20,614 bases of DNA from Eikenella sp963548155 (GTDB taxonomy: Bacteria; Pseudomonadota; Gammaproteobacteria; Burkholderiales; Neisseriaceae): the NCBI GenBank assembly GCA_963548155.1, contig CAUUTP010000031.1:1-20614 (forward strand). Direction: 5' to 3'. The position numbers were made by a program, and so were the translations under genes. Below, in pieces: positions 7,513-15,267 of this stretch (position 1 is its first letter; every line of letters starts with the position of its first letter). The notes beneath the pieces were generated by a model. The model was not told the origin of the DNA, did not search any database, and saw nothing but the letters and a program-made list of their open reading frames with translations.

Positions 7513-9909
7513 ATGAAACTGAACAAACTTACCTTCTCTTTGTTTGCAGCCGGATTGTCTTCTTGGGCGCTGGCCGCCGCACCGTTTACCATCCAAGATA
7601 TCCGCATTGAGGGCCTGCAGCGCACCGACCCCTCCACCGTATTTGGCCACCTGCCGGTTAAAGTGGGCAGCACCTTCACTGATGGCGAAGGCGAACAAAT
7701 CATCAGAAACCTCTATGCCACCGGCCTGTTCGACGACGTGCGCGTGGAAACCATGGGCAACCAAGTGTTGCTAACCGTGGTGGAACGCCCCATCATCAAC
7801 ACGCTCACCGTTACCGGCGGCAAAACCCTGCCCAGCGACGCGATCAAGAAAAATCTCGACAGCTTCGGCCTGGGTCAATCGCAGCCATTCAACCAAGCGA
7901 TCCTAAACCAAGCCGTAGCCGGCCTGCAGCAGGAATATGCCAACCAAGGCAAACTTTCTGCCACCATCACCCCAGAGATTTCCCGCCTCTCGCGCAACCG
8001 TGTGGACATCACACTGAAAATCGACGAAGGCCCTACCACCCACATCAAAGAAATCGACTTTGAAGGCAACCAGCACTTCTCCAACCGTACTCTGCGCCGC
8101 CAAATGCAGATGGATCGCCACGGTATGTTGAGCTGGCTCTCCAAAGACGACCGTTTCTCCGACGAAAAATTCCGTCAAGACCTGCAATCCATCACCGATT
8201 TCTATCAAAACGAAGGCTTCTTTGAAGGCCGGGTACAGGACGCCGATGTGCGCTACAACGCCGACCGTACCGAACAGACGCTGTGGATTAAAGTACACGA
8301 AGGCGAACGTTACCGCTGGGGCAAAGTGCGCATCGAAGGCGACACCCGCGAAGTGCCGCGCGAAGAGTTGGAAGCCCTGCTGAAAATGCGCGAAGGCCGC
8401 CGCTACAACCGTTCGCAGATGGTAGAAAGCCTGCAGGCCATCCAAGACCGTATGGGTCAGGCCGGCTATGCGCTGGCTCAAGTGGGCGTGCAGCCGCAGC
8501 CCGACCAGGCCAATCACACCGTGGATTTCGTGCTAACGGTAAATCCCGGCCGCAAATACTATGTGAACCAAATCCATATTTCCGGCAACAACAAAACCCG
8601 TGATGCCGTTATCCGCCGCGAAATGCGCCAAACCGAAGCAGCCCCCTACGATTCGGCCAAGCTCAACCGTTCTAAAGACCGTATCCAGCTCTTGGGTTAT
8701 TTCGACGATGTGAAAGTGGAAACCCGCCCGCTGCCCGATACGCCCGACCAAGTGGATGTGGATGTATCCGTGAAAGAACGCTCTACCGGCTCGGTAGAAG
8801 TGGCTGCCGGTTGGGTACAAGACACCGGTTTGGTACTCTCTGCCGGCGTGGCACAAGACAATCTGTTTGGCACCGGCAAATCCGCCAACTTCCGCATTGC
8901 ACGCGGCAAAACCCAAAATACTGCCTCGTTGTCGTTTACCGATCCCTACTTCACTCCTGACGGCGTGAGCTTGGGCTACGATATCTACTATCGCGGCTTC
9001 ATGCCCTATAAATCCGGCTCCAGCACCAGTTCCAACAACTACGAAACCACTCGTATTGGCCTGGGTGCGCGCATGGGTGTACCGGTTACTGAATATGACC
9101 GCGTAAACTTCGGCCTCGCCGTGGAACACCTGAATGTGAAGCTGCATGGCGACGTAAATTATCAACCCTACCGCTACCGCCAGTTCCTCCAAGAGCATGG
9201 TGAGAAAAACTGGATTCTCAAAGGCAATATCGGCTGGGGACGCAACAAAACTGACGACGCCCTGTGGCCGACCCGCGGCTACACCACCAGCGTCAATGCC
9301 GACCTCGGCTTGCCCGGCGGCGATTTGAAATACTACATCCTTACCCACGACCAACGCTGGTTCTTCCCCTTAAGCAAGAGCTTCACCCTGATGCTGGGCG
9401 GCGAAGTGGGCTATGCCGGCTCCTACGGTGGCACCTCCTCCGTTCCCTTCTTCAACAACTTCTACGGTGGCGGCTTGGGCTCCGTGCGTGGCTACGAAAG
9501 CGGCTCTTTAGGCCCGAAGGTGTACGAGATTTACGGCAACTCTCGCAATATCGTCAATTACGGCGGCACCTATAAAGCCTATGCCTCCGCTGAGCTGCTC
9601 TTCCCCTTCCCTGGCGTGAAAGACCAGCGCTCCGTGCGCCTGAGCGTGTTTGCCGATGCCGGCAGCGTGTGGGATGGCAAAACCTACAACACCGGGGCAT
9701 ACAGCGCTAGCAACCCCTACGGCACCAACGGCTACTACAGCAAAGACCACCGTTCTTCTTTCAGCAACGAGCTGCGCTATTCCGTAGGTGCGGCGCTGAC
9801 TTGGATTTCCCCGTTGGGCCCGATGAAATTCAGTTTTGCCCACCCGATGCGGCAGCGGGATAACGACCAAATCCAACGTTTCCAATTCCAATTGGGTACG
9901 ACTTTCTAA
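7513..9909 (+). CDS. bamA: outer-membrane protein assembly factor BamA (Omp85)
   Basis: BamA is the core of the BAM complex that folds beta-barrel proteins into the outer membrane. The 798-residue precursor has a signal peptide with likely cleavage after ALA (residue 21), five POTRA domains (about 24-420) and a 16-stranded barrel. The barrel shows the lid-loop motif VRGY (658-661) and a C-terminal strand ending in Phe (QLGTTF), the usual outer-membrane signature. It corresponds to Neisseria Omp85. The start ATG lies 3 bases after the rseP stop with only a weak ribosome site, which suggests translational coupling. No exact DUS was found within its 2.4 kb, a notable gap given their density elsewhere. 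ompH follows after 11 bases. Confidence 0.97.
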   Translation: MKLNKLTFSLFAAGLSSWALAAAPFTIQDIRIEGLQRTDPSTVFGHLPVKVGSTFTDGEGEQIIRNLYATGLFDDVRVETMGNQVLLTVVERPIINTLTVTGGKTLPSDAIKKNLDSFGLGQSQPFNQAILNQAVAGLQQEYANQGKLSATITPEISRLSRNRVDITLKIDEGPTTHIKEIDFEGNQHFSNRTLRRQMQMDRHGMLSWLSKDDRFSDEKFRQDLQSITDFYQNEGFFEGRVQDADVRYNADRTEQTLWIKVHEGERYRWGKVRIEGDTREVPREELEALLKMREGRRYNRSQMVESLQAIQDRMGQAGYALAQVGVQPQPDQANHTVDFVLTVNPGRKYYVNQIHISGNNKTRDAVIRREMRQTEAAPYDSAKLNRSKDRIQLLGYFDDVKVETRPLPDTPDQVDVDVSVKERSTGSVEVAAGWVQDTGLVLSAGVAQDNLFGTGKSANFRIARGKTQNTASLSFTDPYFTPDGVSLGYDIYYRGFMPYKSGSSTSSNNYETTRIGLGARMGVPVTEYDRVNFGLAVEHLNVKLHGDVNYQPYRYRQFLQEHGEKNWILKGNIGWGRNKTDDALWPTRGYTTSVNADLGLPGGDLKYYILTHDQRWFFPLSKSFTLMLGGEVGYAGSYGGTSSVPFFNNFYGGGLGSVRGYESGSLGPKVYEIYGNSRNIVNYGGTYKAYASAELLFPFPGVKDQRSVRLSVFADAGSVWDGKTYNTGAYSASNPYGTNGYYSKDHRSSFSNELRYSVGAALTWISPLGPMKFSFAHPMRQRDNDQIQRFQFQLGTTF

Positions 9910-9920
9910 GAAAGCAGATA

Positions 9921-10421
9921 ATGAAGCTTAATCTTCCCCGTATGGTAGCGACAGCCGCTGCGGTGCTGCTCGCATCGCACGCTGCTGCCGACAGCGTACA
10001 GAAGCTGGGGTTTATCGATACGGAGCGCGTGTATCAGCAGTCTATCCAGGCGCAGCGTATCCAAACCACCCTGCAAAACGAATTCGGTGCCCGCCAACAG
10101 GCTTTGCAACGGCTGCGTGATCAGGGCATTGCCCTGAAAACCCGGCTCGACCAAAGCCGCCTGAGCGCCACCGAACGCCGCAACATCGAGCAACAGCTGA
10201 TTGCTCTGGATAGAGACTTGCGCCGCCAGGCCGCGCAGCTCACCGAAGAATACAACCTGCGCCGCAACGAAGAGTTCGCTGCCCTGCAGCAAAATGCCAA
10301 CCGCGTGATTACCGAGCTGGCACAGCGCGACGGCTATGACTTGATTATCCAAGACGTTATCTACGTAAACAGTAAATTCGATATCACCGACCAAGTTATT
10401 CGCGCTCTCAACAACCAATAA
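9921..10421 (+). CDS. skp: OmpH/Skp-family periplasmic chaperone
   Basis: The 166-residue precursor has a signal peptide with likely cleavage after HAAA (residue 23). The mature protein starts KLGFIDTERV, typical of the OmpH/Skp family. It continues as a long charged, helical coiled-coil region (about 40-125) that forms the tentacles of the trimer. Skp holds unfolded outer-membrane proteins in the periplasm and passes them to BamA, whose gene lies 11 bases upstream. In Neisseria the gene in this place is called ompH. The gene ends exactly where a DUS begins. Function is assigned by family and position. Confidence 0.93.
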   Translation: MKLNLPRMVATAAAVLLASHAAADSVQKLGFIDTERVYQQSIQAQRIQTTLQNEFGARQQALQRLRDQGIALKTRLDQSRLSATERRNIEQQLIALDRDLRRQAAQLTEEYNLRRNEEFAALQQNANRVITELAQRDGYDLIIQDVIYVNSKFDITDQVIRALNNQ

Positions 10422-10470
10422 AGGCTACCTGAAAATTCCGGCCTCCCTGCCGCAAAACAGGCTACCTGAA
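10422..10470 (+). repeat. two same-direction Eikenella-type DUS between ompH/skp and lpxD
   Basis: Exact copies at 10422-10433 and 10459-10470. Because both point the same way they cannot form a DUS stem, so transcription into lpxD need not be stopped here. Confidence 0.9.
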
Positions 10471-10475
10471 AGCGA

Positions 10476-10490
10476 AACTTCACCGAAGTT
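10476..10490 (+). promoter_or_regulatory. small hairpin over the lpxD ribosome site
   Basis: AACTTC-ACC-GAAGTT is a 6-bp stem with a 3-base loop. Its 3' arm holds the GAAG that best serves as lpxD Shine-Dalgarno (10485-10488, 5 bases before ATG). It could lower lpxD translation. An almost identical hairpin follows another DUS at 17129-17143. Confidence 0.4.
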
Positions 10491-10493
10491 AAA

Positions 10494-11525
10494 ATGCAGA
10501 AACAGCTTTCCCACATTATCGCCGCCTTGGGCGGCACGCTTGCCGGGCAAGATATCGCCATCAGCCGCATTGCCCCGCTGCATGCCGCACAACAAGGCGA
10601 CATCAGCTTTATTTCCCATCCCAAGCACCTGAACGAAGCCCTGGCCAGCCAAGCCGGCGCGCTGATTGTGCACCACAAGTTGGCCGACAAACTGCCCGGC
10701 CGCAATCTGATTGTGTGCGACAACCCGCAACTCTATTTCGCCCAAACTGCCCGCCTGTTCCACCCCGCTCCCGCCGCCAATCCCGGCATTCATCCCAGCG
10801 CCGTGGTGGAAGCAAGCGCCATCGTGCCCGACAGCTGCGAAATCGGTGCCAACGTTTACATCGGCGAATGTGTTGTACTGGGCGAAGGCTGCCGCATTTT
10901 GGCCAACTGTGTGGTGGAAGCCAACTGCGTGTTTGGCGAGCATACCGTACTGCATCCCAATGTCACTGTTTATGCCGGCTGCCGCCTCGGCGATCGCGTG
11001 GAAATCCACTCCGGCACCGTGATCGGCGCAGACGGCTTCGGCAACGCCTGGGCGCAAGACCATTGGTACAAAATCCCGCAAGTGGGCGGCGTGGAAATCG
11101 GCAACGACGTGGAAATCGGCGCCAACACCACCATCGACCGCGGTGCAATCGAAGACACCGTCATCGCCGAGGGCGCGAAAATCGACAACCTCGTGCAAAT
11201 CGCCCACAACGTACACATCGGCGCCCACACCGCCATCGCCGCCTGCGTGGGCATTGCCGGCAGCACCCACATCGGTGCCTACTGCCAAATCGGCGGCGCC
11301 GCTATGTTTGTCGGCCACATCCACGTAGCCGACCGCACCTTCATCGGCGGCGGCACCCTCGTGGCCGCCTCCATCAATCAGCCCGACTACTACGCCAGCT
11401 CCTATCCGCTGCAAACCCACCGCGACTGGGTGAAAAATGCCGTGCACCTGCGCCGGCTCAACGAACTGCACCGCCGCGTAAAAACGCTGGAAAACACAAT
11501 CAACCATCCCGAAAACAAGGAATAA
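10494..11525 (+). CDS. lpxD: UDP-3-O-(3-hydroxyacyl)glucosamine N-acyltransferase
   Basis: LpxD adds the N-linked 3-hydroxyacyl chain to UDP-3-O-acyl-glucosamine, the third step of lipid A synthesis, using acyl-ACP. The 343-residue protein has an N-terminal uridine-binding domain (about 1-95), then a left-handed beta-helix of hexapeptide repeats (about 100-310; IGANVYIGE, VEIGNDVEIGANTTIDRG), and a C-terminal helix. IAHNVHIG carries His238, matching the catalytic His239 of E. coli. Length is normal. It is followed by fabZ after 3 bases, the usual proteobacterial order. The ribosome site lies in a small hairpin after two DUS copies. Confidence 0.96.
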   Translation: MQKQLSHIIAALGGTLAGQDIAISRIAPLHAAQQGDISFISHPKHLNEALASQAGALIVHHKLADKLPGRNLIVCDNPQLYFAQTARLFHPAPAANPGIHPSAVVEASAIVPDSCEIGANVYIGECVVLGEGCRILANCVVEANCVFGEHTVLHPNVTVYAGCRLGDRVEIHSGTVIGADGFGNAWAQDHWYKIPQVGGVEIGNDVEIGANTTIDRGAIEDTVIAEGAKIDNLVQIAHNVHIGAHTAIAACVGIAGSTHIGAYCQIGGAAMFVGHIHVADRTFIGGGTLVAASINQPDYYASSYPLQTHRDWVKNAVHLRRLNELHRRVKTLENTINHPENKE

Positions 11526-11528
11526 CCC

Positions 11529-11993
11529 ATGCAAATCGAAAATATCGAACTTCCGCTGGACGTGCGCACCCTGCAACGCCTGCTGCCGCACCGCTATCCC
11601 TTCCTGCTGCTGGATCGCGTGATCGGTTTTGAAAAAGAAAAAAGCCTCACTGCCATTAAAAACGTTTCCGTAAACGAGCCATTTTTCCAAGGCCACTTCC
11701 CCGATTTCCCCGTGATGCCGGGCGTGTTGATTATCGAAGCCATGGCACAGGCCGCCGGCGTGCTTGCCATCCTCAGCCGAGGCGAGCGCAAAGAAAACGA
11801 AATCTACTTTTTCGTTGGCATCGACGAAGCCCGCTTCAAACGCCAAGTCGTGCCCGGCGACCAAGTGCAAATTCATCTGGACGTGATCACCCACAAGCGC
11901 GACATCGGCAAATTCAAAGCCACTGCCACCGTAGACGGCCAAATCGCCGCCGAAGCCGTCATTATGTGTGCCAAACGCGCGGTAGATAAATAA
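11529..11993 (+). CDS. fabZ: 3-hydroxyacyl-ACP dehydratase FabZ
   Basis: FabZ dehydrates 3-hydroxyacyl-ACP in fatty acid elongation. It competes with LpxA and LpxD for the same 3-hydroxyacyl-ACP pool, which explains its place between their genes. The 154-residue hot-dog-fold protein shows LLPHRYPFLLLDRV (18-31), QGHFPDFPVMPGVLIIEAMAQ-like sequence with catalytic His56 and Glu70, and PGDQVQIHLD. A clear AAGGAATAA ribosome site precedes the ATG. Spacing to lpxD is 3 bases; lpxA follows after a 117-base gap containing two DUS copies. Confidence 0.97.
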   Translation: MQIENIELPLDVRTLQRLLPHRYPFLLLDRVIGFEKEKSLTAIKNVSVNEPFFQGHFPDFPVMPGVLIIEAMAQAAGVLAILSRGERKENEIYFFVGIDEARFKRQVVPGDQVQIHLDVITHKRDIGKFKATATVDGQIAAEAVIMCAKRAVDK

Positions 11994-12016
11994 ACCGGCA
12001 AGCTAGCCAACACCTT

Positions 12017-12076
12017 TTCAGGTAGCCTCTGCCAAACCTCCGCCGCATTTAGCACCGAACCATTTTCAGGTAGCCT
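12017..12076 (-). repeat. two same-direction Eikenella-type DUS between fabZ and lpxA
   Basis: Exact complement copies at 12017-12028 and 12065-12076, both in the same orientation, so no DUS stem forms between them. They widen an otherwise compact operon. Confidence 0.9.
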
Positions 12077-12110
12077 CACCCGACAAAGCCCGCTGCCATA
12101 AGGAAACACC

Positions 12111-12887
12111 ATGTCCCTAATCCACCCCACCGCGATTATCGACCCCAAAGCCGAGCTCGATAGCAGCGTTAAAGTCGGCGCCTACACCATCATCGGCCCG
12201 AACGTGCAAATCGGTGCCGGCAGCGAAATCGGCCCGCACGCCGTTATCGAAGGGCACACCACCATCGGCGAAAACAACCGCATTTTCCAATTCGCCAGCC
12301 TGGGCGCCATTCCGCAAGATAAAAAATACCGCGGCGAGCCCACCCGCCTAATTATCGGCAACGGCAACACTATCCGCGAATTCACCACCTTCAACCTCGG
12401 CACCGTAACCGGCATCGGCGAAACCCGCATCGGCGACGACAACTGGATTATGGCATACTGCCACCTCGCCCACGACTGCGTAATCGGCAGCCACACCATC
12501 TTCGCCAACAACGCCTCCCTAGCCGGCCACGTTACCATCGGCGACTACGTCATCCTCGGCGGCTACACCCTCGTGTTCCAATTCTGCCAAATCGGCAACT
12601 ACGCCATGACCGCCTTCGCCGCCGGCGTACACAAAGACGTTCCCCCCTACTTCATGGCCGCCGGCTACCGCGCCGAGCCCGCCGGTATCAACAGCGAAGG
12701 CATGCGCCGCAACGGCTTCACGCCCGAACAGATCACCAATGTGAAAAACGCCTACAAAGCCCTCTATCGCCAAGGCCTGTCCTACGAAGAGGCCCGCAAC
12801 CAGATTGCCCAAGCCGCCCAAACCGAGCCCGAGCTGGCCGTGTTGCGCGACTTCCTTGCCGACTCACAACGTAGTATCATTCGCTAA
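12111..12887 (+). CDS. lpxA: UDP-N-acetylglucosamine O-acyltransferase
   Basis: LpxA transfers a 3-hydroxyacyl chain from ACP to UDP-GlcNAc, the first step of lipid A synthesis. The 258-residue protein is a hexapeptide-repeat beta-helix (about 1-185) with a C-terminal helical part. HLAHDC gives His118 and catalytic His121, matching E. coli His122 and His125. His140 and Arg200 match His144 and Arg204. The position of E. coli His160 is Phe156 here, and the chain-length ruler Gly173 is Phe169. A bulkier residue there predicts an acyl chain shorter than C14, in line with the C12 chains known in Neisseria. AAGGAAA precedes the ATG. lpxB does not follow; a DUS terminator does. Confidence 0.96.
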   Translation: MSLIHPTAIIDPKAELDSSVKVGAYTIIGPNVQIGAGSEIGPHAVIEGHTTIGENNRIFQFASLGAIPQDKKYRGEPTRLIIGNGNTIREFTTFNLGTVTGIGETRIGDDNWIMAYCHLAHDCVIGSHTIFANNASLAGHVTIGDYVILGGYTLVFQFCQIGNYAMTAFAAGVHKDVPPYFMAAGYRAEPAGINSEGMRRNGFTPEQITNVKNAYKALYRQGLSYEEARNQIAQAAQTEPELAVLRDFLADSQRSIIR

Positions 12888-12896
12888 TCTTTCCCC

Positions 12897-12938
12897 CAAG
12901 GCTACCTGAAACAGCCAAACCGTTTTCAGGTAGCCTTT
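12897..12938 (+). terminator. DUS hairpin terminator after lpxA
   Basis: AGGCTACCTGAA (12899-12910) and its complement (12925-12936) form a stem with a short loop, ending in TTT. It closes the dxr/rseP-lpxA cluster. Confidence 0.8.
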
Positions 12939-12986
12939 GGTGAAACTTCCCCAGTAGCACAACTCATCAACCAATAAGGAGACACC

Positions 12987-13451
12987 ATGCAGAAACTCAC
13001 CACCCTGGCTCTGATCGCCGCTCTGGCAGCCCCTGCTGCCGCCCTGGCCAACAACTTCGAAAGTGAACACGCTACCAACCGCGAAGTAGTCAGCACAGCC
13101 GACCCCGCTGCCCGCGAGCTGTTCTTGCGCCCAGTTACCCTGAAGCAAGGCCGTACCCACACCCTGCCCGTAACCCTGCGTGCCGGTAAGTTCTACACCT
13201 TCTTCGGTGACTGCGACGACAGCTGCAACAACATGGACATGAACCTGATGGCTGCCAACGGCGCCCGTGTAGCCGGCGACAACCTACCGGATAACCAACC
13301 CCTGTTCACCTTCCAAGCTCCCAGCAGCGGCAACTACCGCATCGTGTTGAGCATGAAAGACTGCGACGATGCCAACGGCTGTAAAGCCACTGTTCATGCT
13401 TTCGAAGGTACCCGTCGTGTATACGACACCTTCACCCGCCCCATGCGCTAA
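12987..13451 (+). CDS. secreted four-cysteine protein, unknown family (copy A)
   Basis: I do not recognise a named family. The 154-residue precursor has a clear signal peptide with likely cleavage after ALA (residue 21), giving a periplasmic or secreted protein of about 133 residues. The core reads LRAGKFYTFFGDC, then CNNMD, a Gly/Asp-rich turn, SSGNYRIVLSMKDC and HAFEG. Cysteines are at 76, 80, 126 and 132, suggesting two disulfides. The layout of beta strands with a SGxYxxxL strand recalls the pre-peptidase C-terminal (PPC) beta-sandwich; that is only a fold guess. AAGGAG precedes the ATG. A second, diverged copy lies 313 bases downstream. A strong terminator follows, so the gene is a separate unit. 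Confidence 0.85.
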   Translation: MQKLTTLALIAALAAPAAALANNFESEHATNREVVSTADPAARELFLRPVTLKQGRTHTLPVTLRAGKFYTFFGDCDDSCNNMDMNLMAANGARVAGDNLPDNQPLFTFQAPSSGNYRIVLSMKDCDDANGCKATVHAFEGTRRVYDTFTRPMR

Positions 13452-13464
13452 TCTTGCATAGTTC

Positions 13465-13500
13465 AACCGCCCGAGCCACATAGCCCGGGCGGTTTATTAT
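13465..13500 (+). terminator. intrinsic terminator after secreted copy A
   Basis: AACCGCCCG (13465-13473) pairs perfectly with CGGGCGGTT (13486-13494), followed by TATTAT. Confidence 0.8.
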
Positions 13501-13764
13501 GACAGAATGCTCAAAGACACTCTCAGCGTTGGCTTGCCAACAGTCTTGATACGATCCAACACCCTCTCTTCCGAATCAGGCAATTCAATCCAAAATTTGG
13601 CATAAAATATAATAAATATACATACTATTGAATTTTTCTACCAATATAATGCACACAAACACCAGTATTTACCAAAGCAACTTTTCCCCATAGCTATTTT
13701 CAATCGCACCCTCTGCCACTTTCAGGTAGCCTGCCATTTTCCACTTCAGCAAGTTCCCGCCACC
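13501..13764. other. AT-rich intergenic region between the two secreted paralogues
   Basis: It is visibly AT-rich between about 13595 and 13680. It contains TATAAT at 13645-13650, a candidate -10 for copy B, but no -35 at proper spacing. An exact complement DUS lies at 13721-13732. No gene is seen. Confidence 0.5.
13721..13732 (-). repeat. Eikenella-type DUS
   Basis: An exact complement of AGGCTACCTGAA, unpaired, 32 bases before the start of secreted copy B. Confidence 0.9.
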
Positions 13765-14208
13765 ATGCCCACACGCCGCCTTATCCCGCTTCTGTCTATT
13801 CTGCTGTTGTCTGCCGCTGCCCAAGCTGCACCCGACAACTGGCTGCCGCAAGCGCAGCGGATGAACCGCGAAATCGTGCGCAAAGAAGACCGCCGTGCCC
13901 GGCTGCACGAACATTTCCGCGGCAGCCTGTCCCAAGGCGAATCCAAACCCCAGCAAATCAACCTGCGTGCCGGCAAACACTACACCTTCTTCGCCGATTG
14001 CAGCCGCCAATGCAACAACATCGACCTCACCCTGCTGCGTGACGGCCGCACCCTTATCGCCGATACCGATCCCCATGCCTCCCCCATGTTTGGCTGGTAT
14101 GCCCGCCAAAGCGGCCAATACACCCTCACCCTCACCATGCCCCACTGTATCGCCCGCGTGTGCGATTACAGCATCCAAGTATTCGAAGGCAGTCAGAAAA
14201 TCCTCTAG
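13765..14208 (+). CDS. secreted four-cysteine protein, unknown family (copy B)
   Basis: This is a diverged paralogue of the gene at 12987. The 147-residue precursor has a signal peptide with likely cleavage after AQA (residue 21). It shares LRAGKxYTFFxDC, CNNxDxxL, SGxYxxxLxM and FEG with copy A, and all four cysteines (79, 83, 128, 133). Its mature N-terminus is basic and Arg-rich, unlike copy A, which is more acidic in the middle; the partner or ligand may therefore differ. No good ribosome site is seen before the ATG, in contrast to copy A, so expression may be lower. Function unknown; extracytoplasmic location is the only firm inference. Confidence 0.8.
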   Translation: MPTRRLIPLLSILLLSAAAQAAPDNWLPQAQRMNREIVRKEDRRARLHEHFRGSLSQGESKPQQINLRAGKHYTFFADCSRQCNNIDLTLLRDGRTLIADTDPHASPMFGWYARQSGQYTLTLTMPHCIARVCDYSIQVFEGSQKIL

Positions 14209-14295
14209 CCGCCAAATCAGGTTGCCCATAACTCGTGCAGATTTTGCCGACGCCCAACAAACGGTAATGGCATGGAATACCTTCGCCACAAATTT

Positions 14296-14307
14296 TTCAG
14301 GTAGCCT
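14296..14307 (-). repeat. Eikenella-type DUS
   Basis: An exact complement copy downstream of secreted copy B, just before the AT-rich island. Confidence 0.9.
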
Positions 14308-14329
14308 CTATATATCAGGCTGACTTTTG

Positions 14330-14361
14330 AACTAGTTGCCATGCCACTTTGGCAACTAGTT
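14330..14361. terminator. perfect 12-bp hairpin, possible terminator
   Basis: AACTAGTTGCCA (14330-14341) and TGGCAACTAGTT (14350-14361) enclose an 8-base loop. Only a weak T-tail follows. It marks the left side of the toxin/immunity scar and may end transcription from secreted copy B. Confidence 0.5.
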
Positions 14362-14487
14362 TGCTCCTTATCTGCTAATATACTCTCCCACAATACTGGA
14401 GTTCGGACAACCGACATATAACGAGAGAGCGTATCAATCCTATATCGCGGAGCGGTAAACAATTCAGCGGTGGGAAACCTACCTTAA

Positions 14488-14765
14488 ACAGCGACTACTA
14501 TCATCCTTATCCTGCTGAAGCACGCGTACAAACAGCAAGCATACGTAGAAATATACAAATCAGGAAATTACAATGATGCAGTAGCCGTTTTTAATTCCTT
14601 GGGTGTACAAATGTTCAAGTAAGAGTCAATGGTACGATTACAGGAAAATTACCTGACGGAAGAGAAGTTAATGTTCGTAATTATAGTTCAGGAAATAGTG
14701 CTCCTACATTGAAAATTCAGCACAGCAATAATGAGATTATTAAAATTAGGTATAGGTATAAATAA
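14488..14765 (+). pseudogene. C-terminal remnant of a polymorphic (contact-dependent type) toxin
   Basis: From 14595 an open frame without any start codon encodes the peptide tip GTITGKLPDGREVNV, then RNYSSG, APTLKIQ and KIRY before the stop at 14763-14765. This G-x-LPDG/VR-SS/PTL-IQ/IRY layout is, as I recall, common at the extreme C-terminus of RHS, MafB and CdiA type toxins; no search was possible. A neighbouring frame (14488-14622) reads NYNDAVAVFNSLGV immediately upstream, so one frameshift near 14605-14612 would join the two. No toxin N-terminal domain or signal is present. The stop overlaps the next gene's ATG by one base (TAATG). I read it as an orphan, decayed toxin tip. Confidence 0.5.
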
Positions 14766-15229
14766 TGTTTAGTGCAATTAAATCTATTAATGCTCCAAAA
14801 GGAAGTGGATTTTGGCTAGAAGCAGTATTTATGGATGAAGGGAAAGTTAGTATTTTATTTTCAAGCGATGAAGATAGAAATGATTTAACAGAAATATCTA
14901 TAGATTGGGCTATTCATTTTCAAAGGACAGATGAATCATATAAAATCAATACATTCCATGAAATGGTTGTACCAATTCATGGAAATTTGCACCCATTATT
15001 TGTGCAAGGAGAACGTTTTTTTGAAGTTATTGATAAAAAATATACTGAATGGGTTGTTGAAGACCACTATTTCCCATTAGAAGATTATGAAAAACTATAT
15101 GTTTTCTTTTTTGCCGAATCATATGTTGAGGTTATTAGTCCAGAGCCACCTGTATTTACCAAAATAAATAGCAAACAGGAGTATTATGCAAATTTAAAAG
15201 AAAGAGTATGTTGGACACCTGATGAATAA
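14765..15229 (+). CDS. unrecognised small protein, probable toxin-immunity protein
   Basis: The 154-residue protein has no signal peptide or membrane segment and is acidic and rich in aromatic residues (for example FFEVIDKKYTEWVV and YEKLYVFFFAESYVEV). I recognise no family. Its ATG overlaps the stop of the toxin-like frame upstream by one base, a coupling typical of toxin-immunity pairs. Its composition is strongly AT-rich compared with dusC and the secreted genes beside it, which points to horizontal transfer. No separate Shine-Dalgarno is obvious (GGTATAGGTATAAATA before the ATG), in keeping with coupling. It looks intact although the toxin is not, as expected for an immunity gene kept after toxin loss. 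Function is an inference from position. Confidence 0.75.
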   Translation: MFSAIKSINAPKGSGFWLEAVFMDEGKVSILFSSDEDRNDLTEISIDWAIHFQRTDESYKINTFHEMVVPIHGNLHPLFVQGERFFEVIDKKYTEWVVEDHYFPLEDYEKLYVFFFAESYVEVISPEPPVFTKINSKQEYYANLKERVCWTPDE

Positions 15230-15267
15230 TGATTAAGCATATAATGAATTAAGAAGCTGCATATCAA

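Noticed and set aside
10425..11942. 505-codon minus-strand open frame opposite lpxD and fabZ
   Set aside because: It spans two clear + strand genes and their gap; its Gly/Val/His-rich sequence is the mirror of hexapeptide repeats.
13628..13650. TTGAAT and TATAAT as a promoter for secreted copy B
   Set aside because: Spacing is only 11 bases, too short for sigma70; only the -10 is kept as a weak candidate.
14396..14573. Open frame without a start (PQYWSSDN to RKLQ) in the AT-rich island
   Set aside because: It is about 60 codons with no start and no recognisable motif; it could be further toxin debris but I cannot support it.
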